This document shows positions 18,132-27,134 of a stretch of DNA of 64,000 bases, in pieces (positions within the stretch are counted from its first letter, which is position 1; each line of letters starts with the position of its first letter). The notes beneath the pieces are model-generated. The model ran no database searches. It saw only the letters and a program-made list of their open reading frames with translations, and was not told the DNA's origin. Position numbers and translations under genes: made by a program. The stretch comes from Membranihabitans marinus (GTDB taxonomy: Bacteria; Bacteroidota; Bacteroidia; Chitinophagales; Saprospiraceae): contig NZ_JAHVHU010000002.1 in the NCBI RefSeq assembly GCF_019802045.1, positions 62,001 through 126,000 of the forward strand, in the 5' to 3' direction.

Positions 18132-21100
18132 TAGTGAAGTATTATTTTACGATTCCATTGCTCATGCGCTGATCTTATCGTAACGAACAGCACGCCTGCT
18201 GGCCAGGAACTGACAGGTATGGTCCAGCGGTCCGATCCGGATTCCCGTGCAGACCAGTACAATTCCTGTCCCTGGACATCGTGGATTTGAATACTGCGCA
18301 GGCTGATCTCTGGCTCGGCTTCGATGATCACATAGTCTTTGGCGGGGTTTGGAAAAATTTTGATCCGGTGGTGGTTCGGATCTTCTGGCGTCGCCGCGGT
18401 CATTTCATCAATTTGCACCGGAACCTGTATCAGGCCGGACCATCTTCCATCGGCAGACTCAATCGATAATACGATGTTTTCGCGGTCAAATGCTTTGGTG
18501 TTTTTGTACTGAATTACGCCCGAAGCAACATCTGCAGCCGTCCATTTTTGACCAGGTTGCATGGGCTGCCCACTATTGAGTAATTGTCCGGACCAGGTGG
18601 TGTCCACCCATTCAAAGATCACATCGCGTGCACCGACAATCTCAATTTGATTGTCGGTCAGCGGATTCTGACCACCCGGAGCCACGAAAAGCGTGTCCGT
18701 GGTTACGTTGAGTTGCTCTTGAGTAATCGCGCCACACAGTTCCAGCATCCACCCCTGAAATATCCCACCGGCTCCGACCACGCTGTCTTGCCAATGTAGA
18801 TTCCAAACCCCTTTGCTGGATAATCCTTGAAAGGCTGCCAGGGGCTCCAGTGGCTTCACCCGGGTTCCGGAACCTAGCCGGCAGTCGGTTTTTTCCACAC
18901 TTTCATCGTCAAAATTGATGTCAATGTTAAGACTTCTGATCCCACATTCTCCTTCGTAGAGCGTGACAGAGGCCGAGTCCTTTTGGAGGATCAACTTGAG
19001 CTGGTTGACTGATTCATGATACCCTTCCAGGTTGAGGATATTTACATCAGATAATAGGAAATCATCGTCGACATTAAGCTGCGAAACGATTTCGCCCGGA
19101 CTGCTACCACCCAGCCCGACAGGCAGATCAGAAGCTGTATAGATATTGCAATCCTGTACCCTGGTCTGAAACGCGGCAACCGGAACATCGGTGGAACTTT
19201 GACATCGATTGTGCGGGATAACGCGCCAGAAGTAAACGACACCCTCATCAAGAATGGTGTTCGACGGGAAGGAATCTGCAGAAATTGCAGGTTCGGAAAG
19301 CACGATAAACGCCGGGTCAAAGCTGGCTGAGGTGCTGACCTCCAGCGTGTAAAAGTCCGCGTTCGGCGATGGGTGCCAATCGAAGGAAGGAACCACCTCT
19401 ACACCTTGGGTGTCATTGCCGGGGTATGTAAGAGCGAGCTGCTGGTGTGAATTATTGATTACGATCAGTGAAATATCACGGTGATGCGTGACAGAAGGAC
19501 TTTGTGCAGTGAGCTTAAACCGCAAAGTATCAGAATTAAAGGTCTCAGGTACATCAAAGGATATATTTATTTCCTGATTTATATTACCTTGGTTTTTGTT
19601 GAATTCAATCGCTACGCCGGGATAAGGATTTTCTATTGAATAGGTCAACGGTTCATTGAATTCCAATACGGGGAAGGGATGAATGGTTACTTCTGCTGCC
19701 TCGGGAAGACAAATGGTTTGACGACCTGGTGTAATGTTTAAGCCGAAGGTCGGCGCCTGAGGATTAATAATCCTGATATTCTGGTCGGAAATATCAAAGA
19801 AGATATGGTCTTTGCCCTGGATGAGGAAGCGCACACTATCGGAAATTAGATTGGGTAACTGTACCTCGTGTTCGCCATCGTTGTCGGTTTGTTCAGCGAG
19901 CAGGATGGGAAATGTGTTTCCCCCATCGGTGGAAAGACGAATGGTGACTTGCTTTGCATTGACCAGCCCCCGGTCTGTGCCAGCCACATTCCATTGTATT
20001 TTTGTTAGTGCTCCTGCAAACAGCAGATCCGTAGAATCATTGGGGAAATCGATAAAAAAGGGACCGGCACTTGCAGTGCTGTGAAAAGATACTTTTTTTT
20101 GGGCGAGACCGGCGCCGTTGGGGTGATTGTCCCGGACGGAGAGACCAAAATCGAATTCCCGGCTGTAGGCCGGCAACACCTCTTCGGGATGAGGGGTGTT
20201 TTGTCTCAAGTCAGTCAGCCGAGGAATGTATCGGGTTGGTGATATATCCGGTGCATAGGAACGGATGGATGGACCGGACTGAATGGGCTCTCCCAGGGGG
20301 GCGACGGGACCTGTATTCAATTGGTCCCAGGCGTATGTCAACTCGTCTCCATCTTCATCGATCGCGTCGGCCTGCAATACGAAGGGTGTGCCGATTGGAA
20401 TATAGAGGTCCCCACTCTGAGGCACATTGGTCGATATGATCTCCGGTGGTCGGTTCGTGATTTCATTAACAGACACACAATTGCTTCCGGGGCCGACCTC
20501 GATGTATTCCAGCATTTGCTGCAACGATCCGGTATGAAAATAAAAAGGACCGGGAATGTTTCTGAGGTTTTGATCCCCACAGGTGCCGATATAACTCATG
20601 ATGGATGAACCGCTTCCGGGTTCATAGGCTGTGTGACCAGTTCGCTGAGAAGTGTTGACCGGAGGACAGTTGGACCAGGTATGAGCAGCTCCCAGCTGGT
20701 GACCCAGTTCATGAACCAGGACGCGCACGTAGCCCTCCAGATCATTGGTCAGATCGCAGGATAGGGCTTTGCCTTTGTTGAATTGGCAAATGGTGCCCGT
20801 TCCAGCCGACACTCCGGCAGTACCCGGTCCGCAGTTGGTAGCCAACAGATGACCCAGGTCGAAGTTTTCCCGGCCGATGTTCTTTACTAATTCCTCGTCC
20901 AGTTTGTTGAGCATGAGTGTGTTGTTGCCTTCTGTGTACGGATCCGATGCTTTGTCTAGAAAAAATAACTGGGTGCTTTCTTCGATCACTTCGAATCGCA
21001 GTGAAAGCTCCCGAAGAAAAACATCATTGACTCTGTTGAATACTTTGTTGATCTCGGCTAAGATCGACTCCACCGTGCCCCCGTGGCGGGCAGCATATGT

Positions 21101-21688
21101 GGAGGTAACGGAAATGGCGAGATTGTATTTTCGCCGTTGTACGGGAGCATTGCGGCGAGTGCTTCCTCTGATTTTATCCCTATTGTTATTCGCCAACGTA
21201 GTCGGTGTGAGACATCGACCAAGTTCTGCCACAGGATCCGCAGGGGCAGTTTCCCGGTTGGAAAGTGAGCGCATCAGGTATCTGTGATTTTCGATTTGTT
21301 CGATGGCGTAGCGTTGGTGATTGCTATTGCTGAATACGACATCAATCCCAGTAGGGTCTACCGCCAATCGACCAGTGATATTATCCCCCGCAAAGGCAAA
21401 AGCTTGAATGTCCGGATATTTTTTATTCAAAGCCTGGTCCAAAACTGGACTATTCGCTATCGTGACCGGAATTAGTTCACCATTGGGACCGGGGAGATTA
21501 ATCCAATCGCCATGCTGTGGGTGCGCCGGAAAGTCGTACATGTGGTATTCCTGTACTAATTCCTTCACCGTGGCGGATTTCGAATGGCGCAGATCTGCCG
21601 GTGCAGGATGGAGCGCTTCCCAGGTTTGGGATGTTCCCGGGACAGACACACTTGTTATTAAGATCGCCAGCAAAATCACATGTCTCAT
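18131..21688 (-). CDS. Large secreted reprolysin-type zinc metalloprotease with T9SS domain
   Basis: 1185-aa exported enzyme; signal peptide MRHVILLAILITSVSVPGTSQ. A pro-region is followed by a metzincin catalytic domain with HELGHQLGAAH (residues 326-336), the zinc site. After it come Ig/Fn-like beta domains, a proprotein-convertase P-domain-like segment (GVWNLHWQDSVVGAGGIFQGWMLELCG, shown by its GxW pattern) and a C-terminal T9SS type A domain (IKIFPNPAKDYVIIE). It probably degrades proteins outside the cell. The TAA overlaps the ATG of the signalling protein downstream, an unusual pairing of a secreted and a cytosolic product. Confidence 0.9.
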   Translation of the reverse strand: MRHVILLAILITSVSVPGTSQTWEALHPAPADLRHSKSATVKELVQEYHMYDFPAHPQHGDWINLPGPNGELIPVTIANSPVLDQALNKKYPDIQAFAFAGDNITGRLAVDPTGIDVVFSNSNHQRYAIEQIENHRYLMRSLSNRETAPADPVAELGRCLTPTTLANNNRDKIRGSTRRNAPVQRRKYNLAISVTSTYAARHGGTVESILAEINKVFNRVNDVFLRELSLRFEVIEESTQLFFLDKASDPYTEGNNTLMLNKLDEELVKNIGRENFDLGHLLATNCGPGTAGVSAGTGTICQFNKGKALSCDLTNDLEGYVRVLVHELGHQLGAAHTWSNCPPVNTSQRTGHTAYEPGSGSSIMSYIGTCGDQNLRNIPGPFYFHTGSLQQMLEYIEVGPGSNCVSVNEITNRPPEIISTNVPQSGDLYIPIGTPFVLQADAIDEDGDELTYAWDQLNTGPVAPLGEPIQSGPSIRSYAPDISPTRYIPRLTDLRQNTPHPEEVLPAYSREFDFGLSVRDNHPNGAGLAQKKVSFHSTASAGPFFIDFPNDSTDLLFAGALTKIQWNVAGTDRGLVNAKQVTIRLSTDGGNTFPILLAEQTDNDGEHEVQLPNLISDSVRFLIQGKDHIFFDISDQNIRIINPQAPTFGLNITPGRQTICLPEAAEVTIHPFPVLEFNEPLTYSIENPYPGVAIEFNKNQGNINQEINISFDVPETFNSDTLRFKLTAQSPSVTHHRDISLIVINNSHQQLALTYPGNDTQGVEVVPSFDWHPSPNADFYTLEVSTSASFDPAFIVLSEPAISADSFPSNTILDEGVVYFWRVIPHNRCQSSTDVPVAAFQTRVQDCNIYTASDLPVGLGGSSPGEIVSQLNVDDDFLLSDVNILNLEGYHESVNQLKLILQKDSASVTLYEGECGIRSLNIDINFDDESVEKTDCRLGSGTRVKPLEPLAAFQGLSSKGVWNLHWQDSVVGAGGIFQGWMLELCGAITQEQLNVTTDTLFVAPGGQNPLTDNQIEIVGARDVIFEWVDTTWSGQLLNSGQPMQPGQKWTAADVASGVIQYKNTKAFDRENIVLSIESADGRWSGLIQVPVQIDEMTAATPEDPNHHRIKIFPNPAKDYVIIEAEPEISLRSIQIHDVQGQELYWSARESGSDRWTIPVSSWPAGVLFVTIRSAHEQWNRKIILH

Positions 21689-21730
21689 CCCGATATCACA
21701 TTTGTGGTAAATTGCTAAAATACAAAAAAC

Positions 21731-22804
21731 TTAGTTGCCGATTTGAAAACTAAACTCATCAAAATCTGCGGTTCGCCAGGCATGCTTTTTGGTAGTCGGA
21801 GATATTCCAAAATAAGGAGAATACGTTTTTACGTGGACGGTTCGGCCATCTGGATCAAACTCCAGGTACCGCAACCAGCCATCACCCCCATTTCCGTGCC
21901 AGCCGCCTCCTAGCGCCTGGGCATTAAAGACCATCTGTGTGACTTCCTTCCCGTCTTTTCGCTGCGCTTGTTTAAAGGCAGTATGGCCTTTAAAATCATT
22001 GGGTGCTCCAATGTGTCCTGCGATGACCATCACAATGTTCTGTGAAGGATAGACTAACTTATCCCAGATTGCTTGCCCGTAGTTCCCGTCTTCGATGGGG
22101 TAGTTTTCTTTTTCGATGAGTTCGTTTTTATTGTTCATGTAGGAATGGGTGAGCACAATAACCCGGTGATTTTTATATTTTTCCTGACCTATCGCCTGGC
22201 CAGCCCATTCCAGTACTTGATCGCGGGGTGCAAACTCCAGATTAAGTACCAGGTATTTTTGCTGCTGATGGCCTTCAAATTCGAACAAGGCATTGGCCAA
22301 GGTGGGCATACCATCCTCGGTATAATAGTACTCGCGCAGGATGGATTCATTGATCAAATTTCGGTCCGCCGTAATATATTTATTGTAGTAGGTGTGCCGG
22401 CTTTCGATATTCTTGTAACCAAAGTCATGGTTTCCGGCAGCCAGCACATAAGGCATCCGGTTGTCCAGGCGACTGATGGAACGATCAATGGCACGCCATT
22501 GATTAATCGAGCTCTGGTCTCCGTTTTTGCCAACACCCCGGATGACGTTGTTTTGTTCCACCAAATCCCCCGTGCAGACCACCATTTGTATGTTCAGGGA
22601 GTTCTGGTTCTGTGCGATCCAGGCGGTCATCAGTTCAAGAATGCCCTGGTTCCTGGCAAATTTCACATAGGTTTGCGGATCTGGGAGTATGACCAGAGAC
22701 CAGCTGTCTTCGTTTTTCAGCTGTGGTTCAGGAATACTTACCTTTTGACCAATGGCATGATGGGATAAAAACAAAACAATACAAGCAATCCAACAGTACT
22801 TCAT
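21731..22804 (-). CDS. Exported metallophosphoesterase
   Basis: 357 aa with signal peptide MKYCWIACIVLFLSHHAIGQ. Calcineurin-like motifs in order: LPDPQTY (Asp and the second ligand atypical, D-P-Q rather than D-x-H), VVCTGDLVEQN, AAGNHDFG, LTHSY and AGHIGAP. It should hydrolyse phosphoesters in the periplasm or outside. The first metal motif deviates from the usual D-x-H, but this DPQ form is common in a secreted subfamily. It starts 42 bp upstream of the metalloprotease and may be in the same transcript order only by chance. Confidence 0.88.
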   Translation of the reverse strand: MKYCWIACIVLFLSHHAIGQKVSIPEPQLKNEDSWSLVILPDPQTYVKFARNQGILELMTAWIAQNQNSLNIQMVVCTGDLVEQNNVIRGVGKNGDQSSINQWRAIDRSISRLDNRMPYVLAAGNHDFGYKNIESRHTYYNKYITADRNLINESILREYYYTEDGMPTLANALFEFEGHQQQKYLVLNLEFAPRDQVLEWAGQAIGQEKYKNHRVIVLTHSYMNNKNELIEKENYPIEDGNYGQAIWDKLVYPSQNIVMVIAGHIGAPNDFKGHTAFKQAQRKDGKEVTQMVFNAQALGGGWHGNGGDGWLRYLEFDPDGRTVHVKTYSPYFGISPTTKKHAWRTADFDEFSFQIGN

Positions 22805-23037
22805 GATTTCTACTTTTTTTGTAAACGTACAAATTTATATGAATTCTCAAGTCTTTCTGCACTTATTGTCTGAATCAGGCGATTCGTGAGTCTGCCTAGG
22901 CTATAACTTTTGTCCTTAATTGCCGGCAGACAGGCGTCAAACGTCCCCAATCTGTGGGGAGGGAAGCGCCTGGAAGGCGTATAATAATTTATGAAACAGA
23001 TCAAAGTTCACTATTTCAAACCCCTTCACCTTCACCA
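22805..23037. other. Intergenic region with a small palindrome
   Basis: Between two minus-strand genes. It holds a CGCCT-GGA-AGGCG hairpin near 22967-22979 without a following T-run. Probably contains the promoter of the metallophosphoesterase gene; nothing else was recognised. Confidence 0.35.
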
Positions 23038-23931
23038 TCACGATGCCTGTGCCTGATTCGAGTGGTCTATCATCCGCCAATTGTCTTCTTTGTAGTTTTT
23101 TATTTCCATGATGGATGCGGGCATATAGAATCCTTCTTCGTCCAATGCCTCCAGGACCTCTGTGACGACCATGGTTCGTAACCCGGGTATATTAAACTCC
23201 GGTTTGTCTGTTACCAGCCAAAAATGGACTTCGAGATTGAGGGTGCTCGAGCCCAAGTCCTTAACGACGATTTGTGGATCTTTCCCCGTGCCAAGTCCAT
23301 TGTTCAATCCTCGGATGGTCCTGTGGATGATGTCAATGGCCTTCGTGATGTTTTCACTGTAATCCAGGCCGACTATAAATGAATCTCTGAAATAGCCGTC
23401 CAGGGTGTAGTTTATAATGGGATTTTTGATGATGATGGAGTTGGGGATAAAGACGTCCTTGCCATCCAGGGTTTTGACCAAAGTTTCCCGGAGGTTGAGT
23501 CCCGTTATCCGTCCTTTTATGCCTTGGACATCAACCATATCCCCAATTCGAAAGGGGCGTTTGAAAGCCAAAAATATTCCGGCTAAAAAATTTTCGCCGA
23601 TATCCTTAAAGGCAAAGCCCAATATGACCGCCGATACGCCTGCGCCGGCCAGTAATTTGGTGGCGGCGCCATCCAGTCCACCGGCATCCAAGGCAATCAC
23701 AATCCCTACTATGACCATTAGAATGTAAATCATGCGTACGATGAATTGGGCGATTAACAGGTCATCTGTTCTTTTCAACAGGTATTTTCTCAAGAGTCGT
23801 CTGATGAGCCCGGCCACAAAAAGAACTACGATAAATACCGTGATACCGATCAATACACCGGGTACCCAGGCCACCAGCGTGTGGTAATACTTTCCAAATT
23901 CTGACCAAACGTCGTTGATAAATTGTTCCAT
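23038..23931 (-). CDS. Small-conductance mechanosensitive channel (MscS family)
   Basis: 297-aa membrane protein that opens under membrane tension to release solutes. Three hydrophobic segments occupy residues ~20-125, the third having the Gly/Ala-rich pore pattern (LLAGAGVSAVILGFAFKD). The beta domain GDMVDVQGIKGRITGLNLRETLVKTLDGKDVFIPN is diagnostic. Length and start fit the short MscS type. The window also holds MscL at 60.3 kb. Confidence 0.94.
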   Translation of the reverse strand: MEQFINDVWSEFGKYYHTLVAWVPGVLIGITVFIVVLFVAGLIRRLLRKYLLKRTDDLLIAQFIVRMIYILMVIVGIVIALDAGGLDGAATKLLAGAGVSAVILGFAFKDIGENFLAGIFLAFKRPFRIGDMVDVQGIKGRITGLNLRETLVKTLDGKDVFIPNSIIIKNPIINYTLDGYFRDSFIVGLDYSENITKAIDIIHRTIRGLNNGLGTGKDPQIVVKDLGSSTLNLEVHFWLVTDKPEFNIPGLRTMVVTEVLEALDEEGFYMPASIMEIKNYKEDNWRMIDHSNQAQAS

Positions 23932-24509
23932 AGTTGATTATTTTTGAAAGTAAGATAAGAAAATAGTTGGTGGACGGTAGTCAACAGTGATTGGTAATTA
24001 GCACATTAGCTGCGCTCAGCCGGCACCGGTTCGGCTGCTTAACGCTAGGTATGCGTTGCTGTTTGTGGCGTGGCGGCTACGCCCGTTTGGTAGCCTATGG
24101 GCGTTTGGGCACTGCGTGCATTTGGGCTTTCAGCCGTTTGGGAGAGCTTCGCCCGTTTGGGGCCTGCGGCCGTTTGTAGTTTGGGAGTTTGGTGCAAACT
24201 ACAAACAGTGCCACTTAACATTGGAATGTCCCCAGAAAGACTACATACCCATATAACTGAAGAACCAAATCATAACCCAAAAGCCAAACCACAAACCGAA
24301 CCACGCAAGATGGGAAAGGTGCGGAACGAATAAACTGATTTTTAATTTTTAGGATGAGTTCGATGCTTTTGAACCAAGCCACAACCAGTACCTCATAACG
24401 CTGGAAAATCCAGGAAAGGCTCAGCAAATTTCTAAAATCAAGAATGAGCTCCAAACTTAAGCACCAATCAACTAACTATAAATCCTATCTTTAAAGCCAA
24501 AACCCATTT
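23932..24509. other. Divergent intergenic region holding a hairpin repeat array
   Basis: About 580 bp between mscS and the glycosyltransferase. The first half is the hairpin array described separately; the rest is AT-rich with no gene seen. Confidence 0.5.
24056..24181. repeat. Array of mini-hairpins with covarying stems and constant GTTTG linker
   Basis: Six consecutive units of about 17-24 bp, each a short stem-loop followed by GTTTG or ATTTG. The stems differ in sequence but mostly remain self-complementary: GGCG-GCTA-CGCC, GCC-TATG-GGC, GCAC-TGC-GTGC, GGCT-TTC-AGCC, GAGC-TTC-GCCC (one mismatch) and GGCC-TGC-GGCC. Related, less ordered sequence (GGTTCGGCTGCTTAACGC) leads into it. It is not a CRISPR array: the units lack a long constant repeat. 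Confidence 0.8.
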
Positions 24510-25649
24510 ATGGCTCGTCCGCATATTTTGATTATTCCACCTTGGTTTGATATTGATTTTCAGTCCAATTTTTCGAAAAGTTACCACCAATGGGCGCGGG
24601 ATATTGCCGACCGGTTTGATGCAAAAGTTGGATTGCTATTTGGAGAATTTTCACCGGGACAAATACAGCGGGAATATGTACAGAAAGAGGATTTGAACTA
24701 CCATTATCTGGGGGTAAAAGGATGGGGGCTGCCCAAAGTAGGGGTGGGGTGGTGGCTCTGGAAGCGACAATATGTCAACGCTTATCAGGAATATGCTCGT
24801 CGATATGGACGCCCCACGGTGATTCATGGTCATTCCCTATTGGGGTTGATCGCCGCGGAGGCCATGCATCGGCACAGCGAGGTTCCCTTGGTGTACACTG
24901 AGGTGTTGGGCGCTTTTATTGAAGGAAGTGTAGCAACCAGGTTGGTGCGGCAGGGTCGGAAGGCAGTGCGGAACGCTGCCTTTGTTTGTGGGATCAGTCC
25001 GGGCATGGTGGATGCATTGCAAAAGACCTTTGGTGTGCCGGCAGAATTGATCGCTCTCTATGTAGATGACGCTGTTTTTTCTCCGGAACCACGACAAGAA
25101 GGACCGCCACAGTTTATTTCCATCGGAGCACCGGCCCATACCAAAGGGATGGATGTCCTGATCGAGGCGATGGCTTTGGTGGTCCAAAAGCTTCCTGATT
25201 GCCGGCTAATTCTGGTTGACGATATCCCCGAGCAGCGAGAACTTGAAAATCAGCTGCGACAGCTTCGGTTGGAAGATCGTGTTCGCTTTGTAGGAGAAAT
25301 GCCGCACGACCACATCCCGGATTATATTCACCAGTCGCATGTCCTGATATCGGCTTCGCGCTACGAAAGTCTTGGATTTACCATGCTGGAAGCCTTGTCC
25401 TGCGGCCGGCCGGTGGTGGCTACCGACACGCCGGGTGCCCAGTTCATTGTAGAAGATGGACTGGGCGAGATCGTTCCCAAAGAAGATCCCAAAAAACTGG
25501 CTGATGCGATGGTTCAAGTTTACTTGAACCGGTCTGCATATGATCCCGTAGATTTGCATGTACGTATTCAAACCCGTTTTGGGAAAGACAGGATTCTGGA
25601 CCAATGGATGACCATTTATCAACGCGTTTCAAATCAGAGCAATCTATGA
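24510..25649 (+). CDS. Glycosyltransferase family 4 protein
   Basis: 379-aa GT-B enzyme. The C-terminal nucleotide-sugar domain shows FISIGAPAHTKGMDVLIEA, RFVGEMPHDHIPDYIHQSHVLISASRYESLGFTMLEALSCGRPVVATDTPG, with the E-x7-E type motif of GT4. The N-terminal half (HILIIPPWF) matches the acceptor domain. It probably adds a hexose to a lipid-linked or surface glycan. It overlaps the GNAT-like gene by 4 bp (ATGA), so the two likely modify the same product. Confidence 0.92.
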   Translation: MARPHILIIPPWFDIDFQSNFSKSYHQWARDIADRFDAKVGLLFGEFSPGQIQREYVQKEDLNYHYLGVKGWGLPKVGVGWWLWKRQYVNAYQEYARRYGRPTVIHGHSLLGLIAAEAMHRHSEVPLVYTEVLGAFIEGSVATRLVRQGRKAVRNAAFVCGISPGMVDALQKTFGVPAELIALYVDDAVFSPEPRQEGPPQFISIGAPAHTKGMDVLIEAMALVVQKLPDCRLILVDDIPEQRELENQLRQLRLEDRVRFVGEMPHDHIPDYIHQSHVLISASRYESLGFTMLEALSCGRPVVATDTPGAQFIVEDGLGEIVPKEDPKKLADAMVQVYLNRSAYDPVDLHVRIQTRFGKDRILDQWMTIYQRVSNQSNL

Positions 25650-26533
25650 AAGTGATCACCGATCAGGCTTTATACCGCCAGCTGATTCCGGCTAATGCAC
25701 CGCTGTATCTTCAGCCGGCGTGGATGGATGTGTTCAGCACAGACTGGAATGCCCGCATCGGTCTGGATGATAGCGGAGATCCGGTCTGGCTCTGGCCCTA
25801 CCAGGTCAAGTCCCGGTATGGATTGACAAAGTATGGCCGGGTGCCCTTTAGTCCGGACAACGGGCCGGTATTTTTACAGCAGTCCGAAGGGAGTGGTTTT
25901 GATCCTGGCGCATTGCGATGGCCGTCGGTGTGTGTGGTTGATGACCGGCGGAATGCATTGAATCAGGAAGAAATGGTGGGAAAGACGTGGCGTCGTCAGA
26001 AACGGTCGTATCAATACTTTGATTTGCAGGAATACCCGAAGGACTTTCGGGGTGTTTCAAGTTCCAAACGAAACCGGATGAGAAAGAATAGCACGTATAA
26101 ATTTGTTCGTTTTGATGAGTTGGCTCAGCCCGGATTTTTATTTAAGACTTTTTTTGACTCGATGGGGCAAACAGGCATTACAAATGACGTGATGGAGCGT
26201 TGGAAACGAGACCTGGACTGTTCATTTGATCAGTATTTATTTGGCTTGCTTGATGACGTTGGGAACATCTTGTCGGCGCAATGGAGGATTGGTTATCAGG
26301 ATACGGTATATGGCTGGCAGGCCGCACGTCATCCTCAATTTCCCACAGCCGGAGCCCAGGAGCTATTGCTATGGCATGTATTGCAATGGGCCCGGAATGA
26401 CTACCGCATTTATGACTTGGGTGGTTCTTCGATTCCCGGGGTCAGACAGTTTAATCTCGAGATGGGGGCAAAGGAGGTTGTCTATTCGCGGTATGTGCGA
26501 TATCGACCGGGAATTCTCTCTACTATTATCTAG
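25646..26533 (+). CDS. GNAT/FemAB-like acyltransferase family protein
   Basis: About 295 aa, starting at ATG 25646, which overlaps the TGA of the glycosyltransferase; the in-frame ATG at 25604 is inside that gene. The N-terminal half (PANAPLYLQPAWMDVF) and the C-terminal half (LSAQWRIGYQDTVYGWQAARHPQFPTAGAQELLLWHVLQWA, then YDLGGSSIPGVRQFNLEMGA) follow the two-lobed FemAB/BioF2-like GNAT layout. It probably transfers an acyl group or amino acid in polysaccharide or cell-envelope synthesis. Specificity is unknown. Confidence 0.75.
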   Translation: MKVITDQALYRQLIPANAPLYLQPAWMDVFSTDWNARIGLDDSGDPVWLWPYQVKSRYGLTKYGRVPFSPDNGPVFLQQSEGSGFDPGALRWPSVCVVDDRRNALNQEEMVGKTWRRQKRSYQYFDLQEYPKDFRGVSSSKRNRMRKNSTYKFVRFDELAQPGFLFKTFFDSMGQTGITNDVMERWKRDLDCSFDQYLFGLLDDVGNILSAQWRIGYQDTVYGWQAARHPQFPTAGAQELLLWHVLQWARNDYRIYDLGGSSIPGVRQFNLEMGAKEVVYSRYVRYRPGILSTII

Positions 26534-27134
26534 GTTAAGTATCGTATTCTCGGAAGGGGACTCTTCGGATCATCCTCGAGGTTTTGCTGCTCGCAGGAGC
26601 TCGCCGTTCCACATAGATGGATGTATAGTCATTGATCTTCGTTACCACTCAGACTGCATTTTTTCAGACACCCATTTTCCCTGGCCCGCAAAAGTCAAAC
26701 GCCACGCGAAATTGGACTAGGTAATATGCCCAATTTGGGAATTTAAGCAAATAATGCACGGTGTAGTAGGCGTCTTAATAGATTGACGTGGTGAATAAAG
26801 TATGTTAGCTGCCCCCCCAGTGTCGAACTTTGCATGTGTTCCACAAAAAAAGTCTCTGTTTTGCTAAATGGGCAGATTGCAAATGGGGAAAGAAGACCTG
26901 CGGTGGTGTCTGGTACTTGAAGAAAGATCTTGTATGAAGTGAGTGGTCCGCTAAAAACATACAGGGCGTGATGCCTTGGAGAATAATAAACCATTTTTCT
27001 GTATTGTTATGAAACTTCGTGTCCCTACCCTAAATGGCCAAAACACCATCTCAAAATGGAAATGAAAAATCTACAACCAAAAATCTAAAATAAACTGATA
27101 TATTGGGCGTGATCTTAAACAAAACGCCGCCTTC
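26534..27134. other. Intergenic region, about 600 bp, holding one copy of the 116-bp repeat
   Basis: No gene seen. Contains repeat copy 26685-26800 (listed separately) and otherwise unremarkable sequence upstream of the permease gene. Confidence 0.5.
26685..26800. mobile_element. MITE-like 116-bp palindromic repeat, copy 1
   Basis: Starts CCCGCAAAAGTCAAACG and ends GACGTGGTGAATAAAG. The inside has an interrupted inverted repeat (AAATTGG...CCAATTT). It matches copies at 60185-60302 and 61046-61165 over nearly the full length. This copy has lost the final GCGGG. No transposase in the window. Confidence 0.75.

Noticed and set aside
22810-23004. 64-codon minus-strand ORF between phosphoesterase and mscS
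   Set aside because: Low-complexity, no recognisable protein and in a typical intergenic palindrome region.
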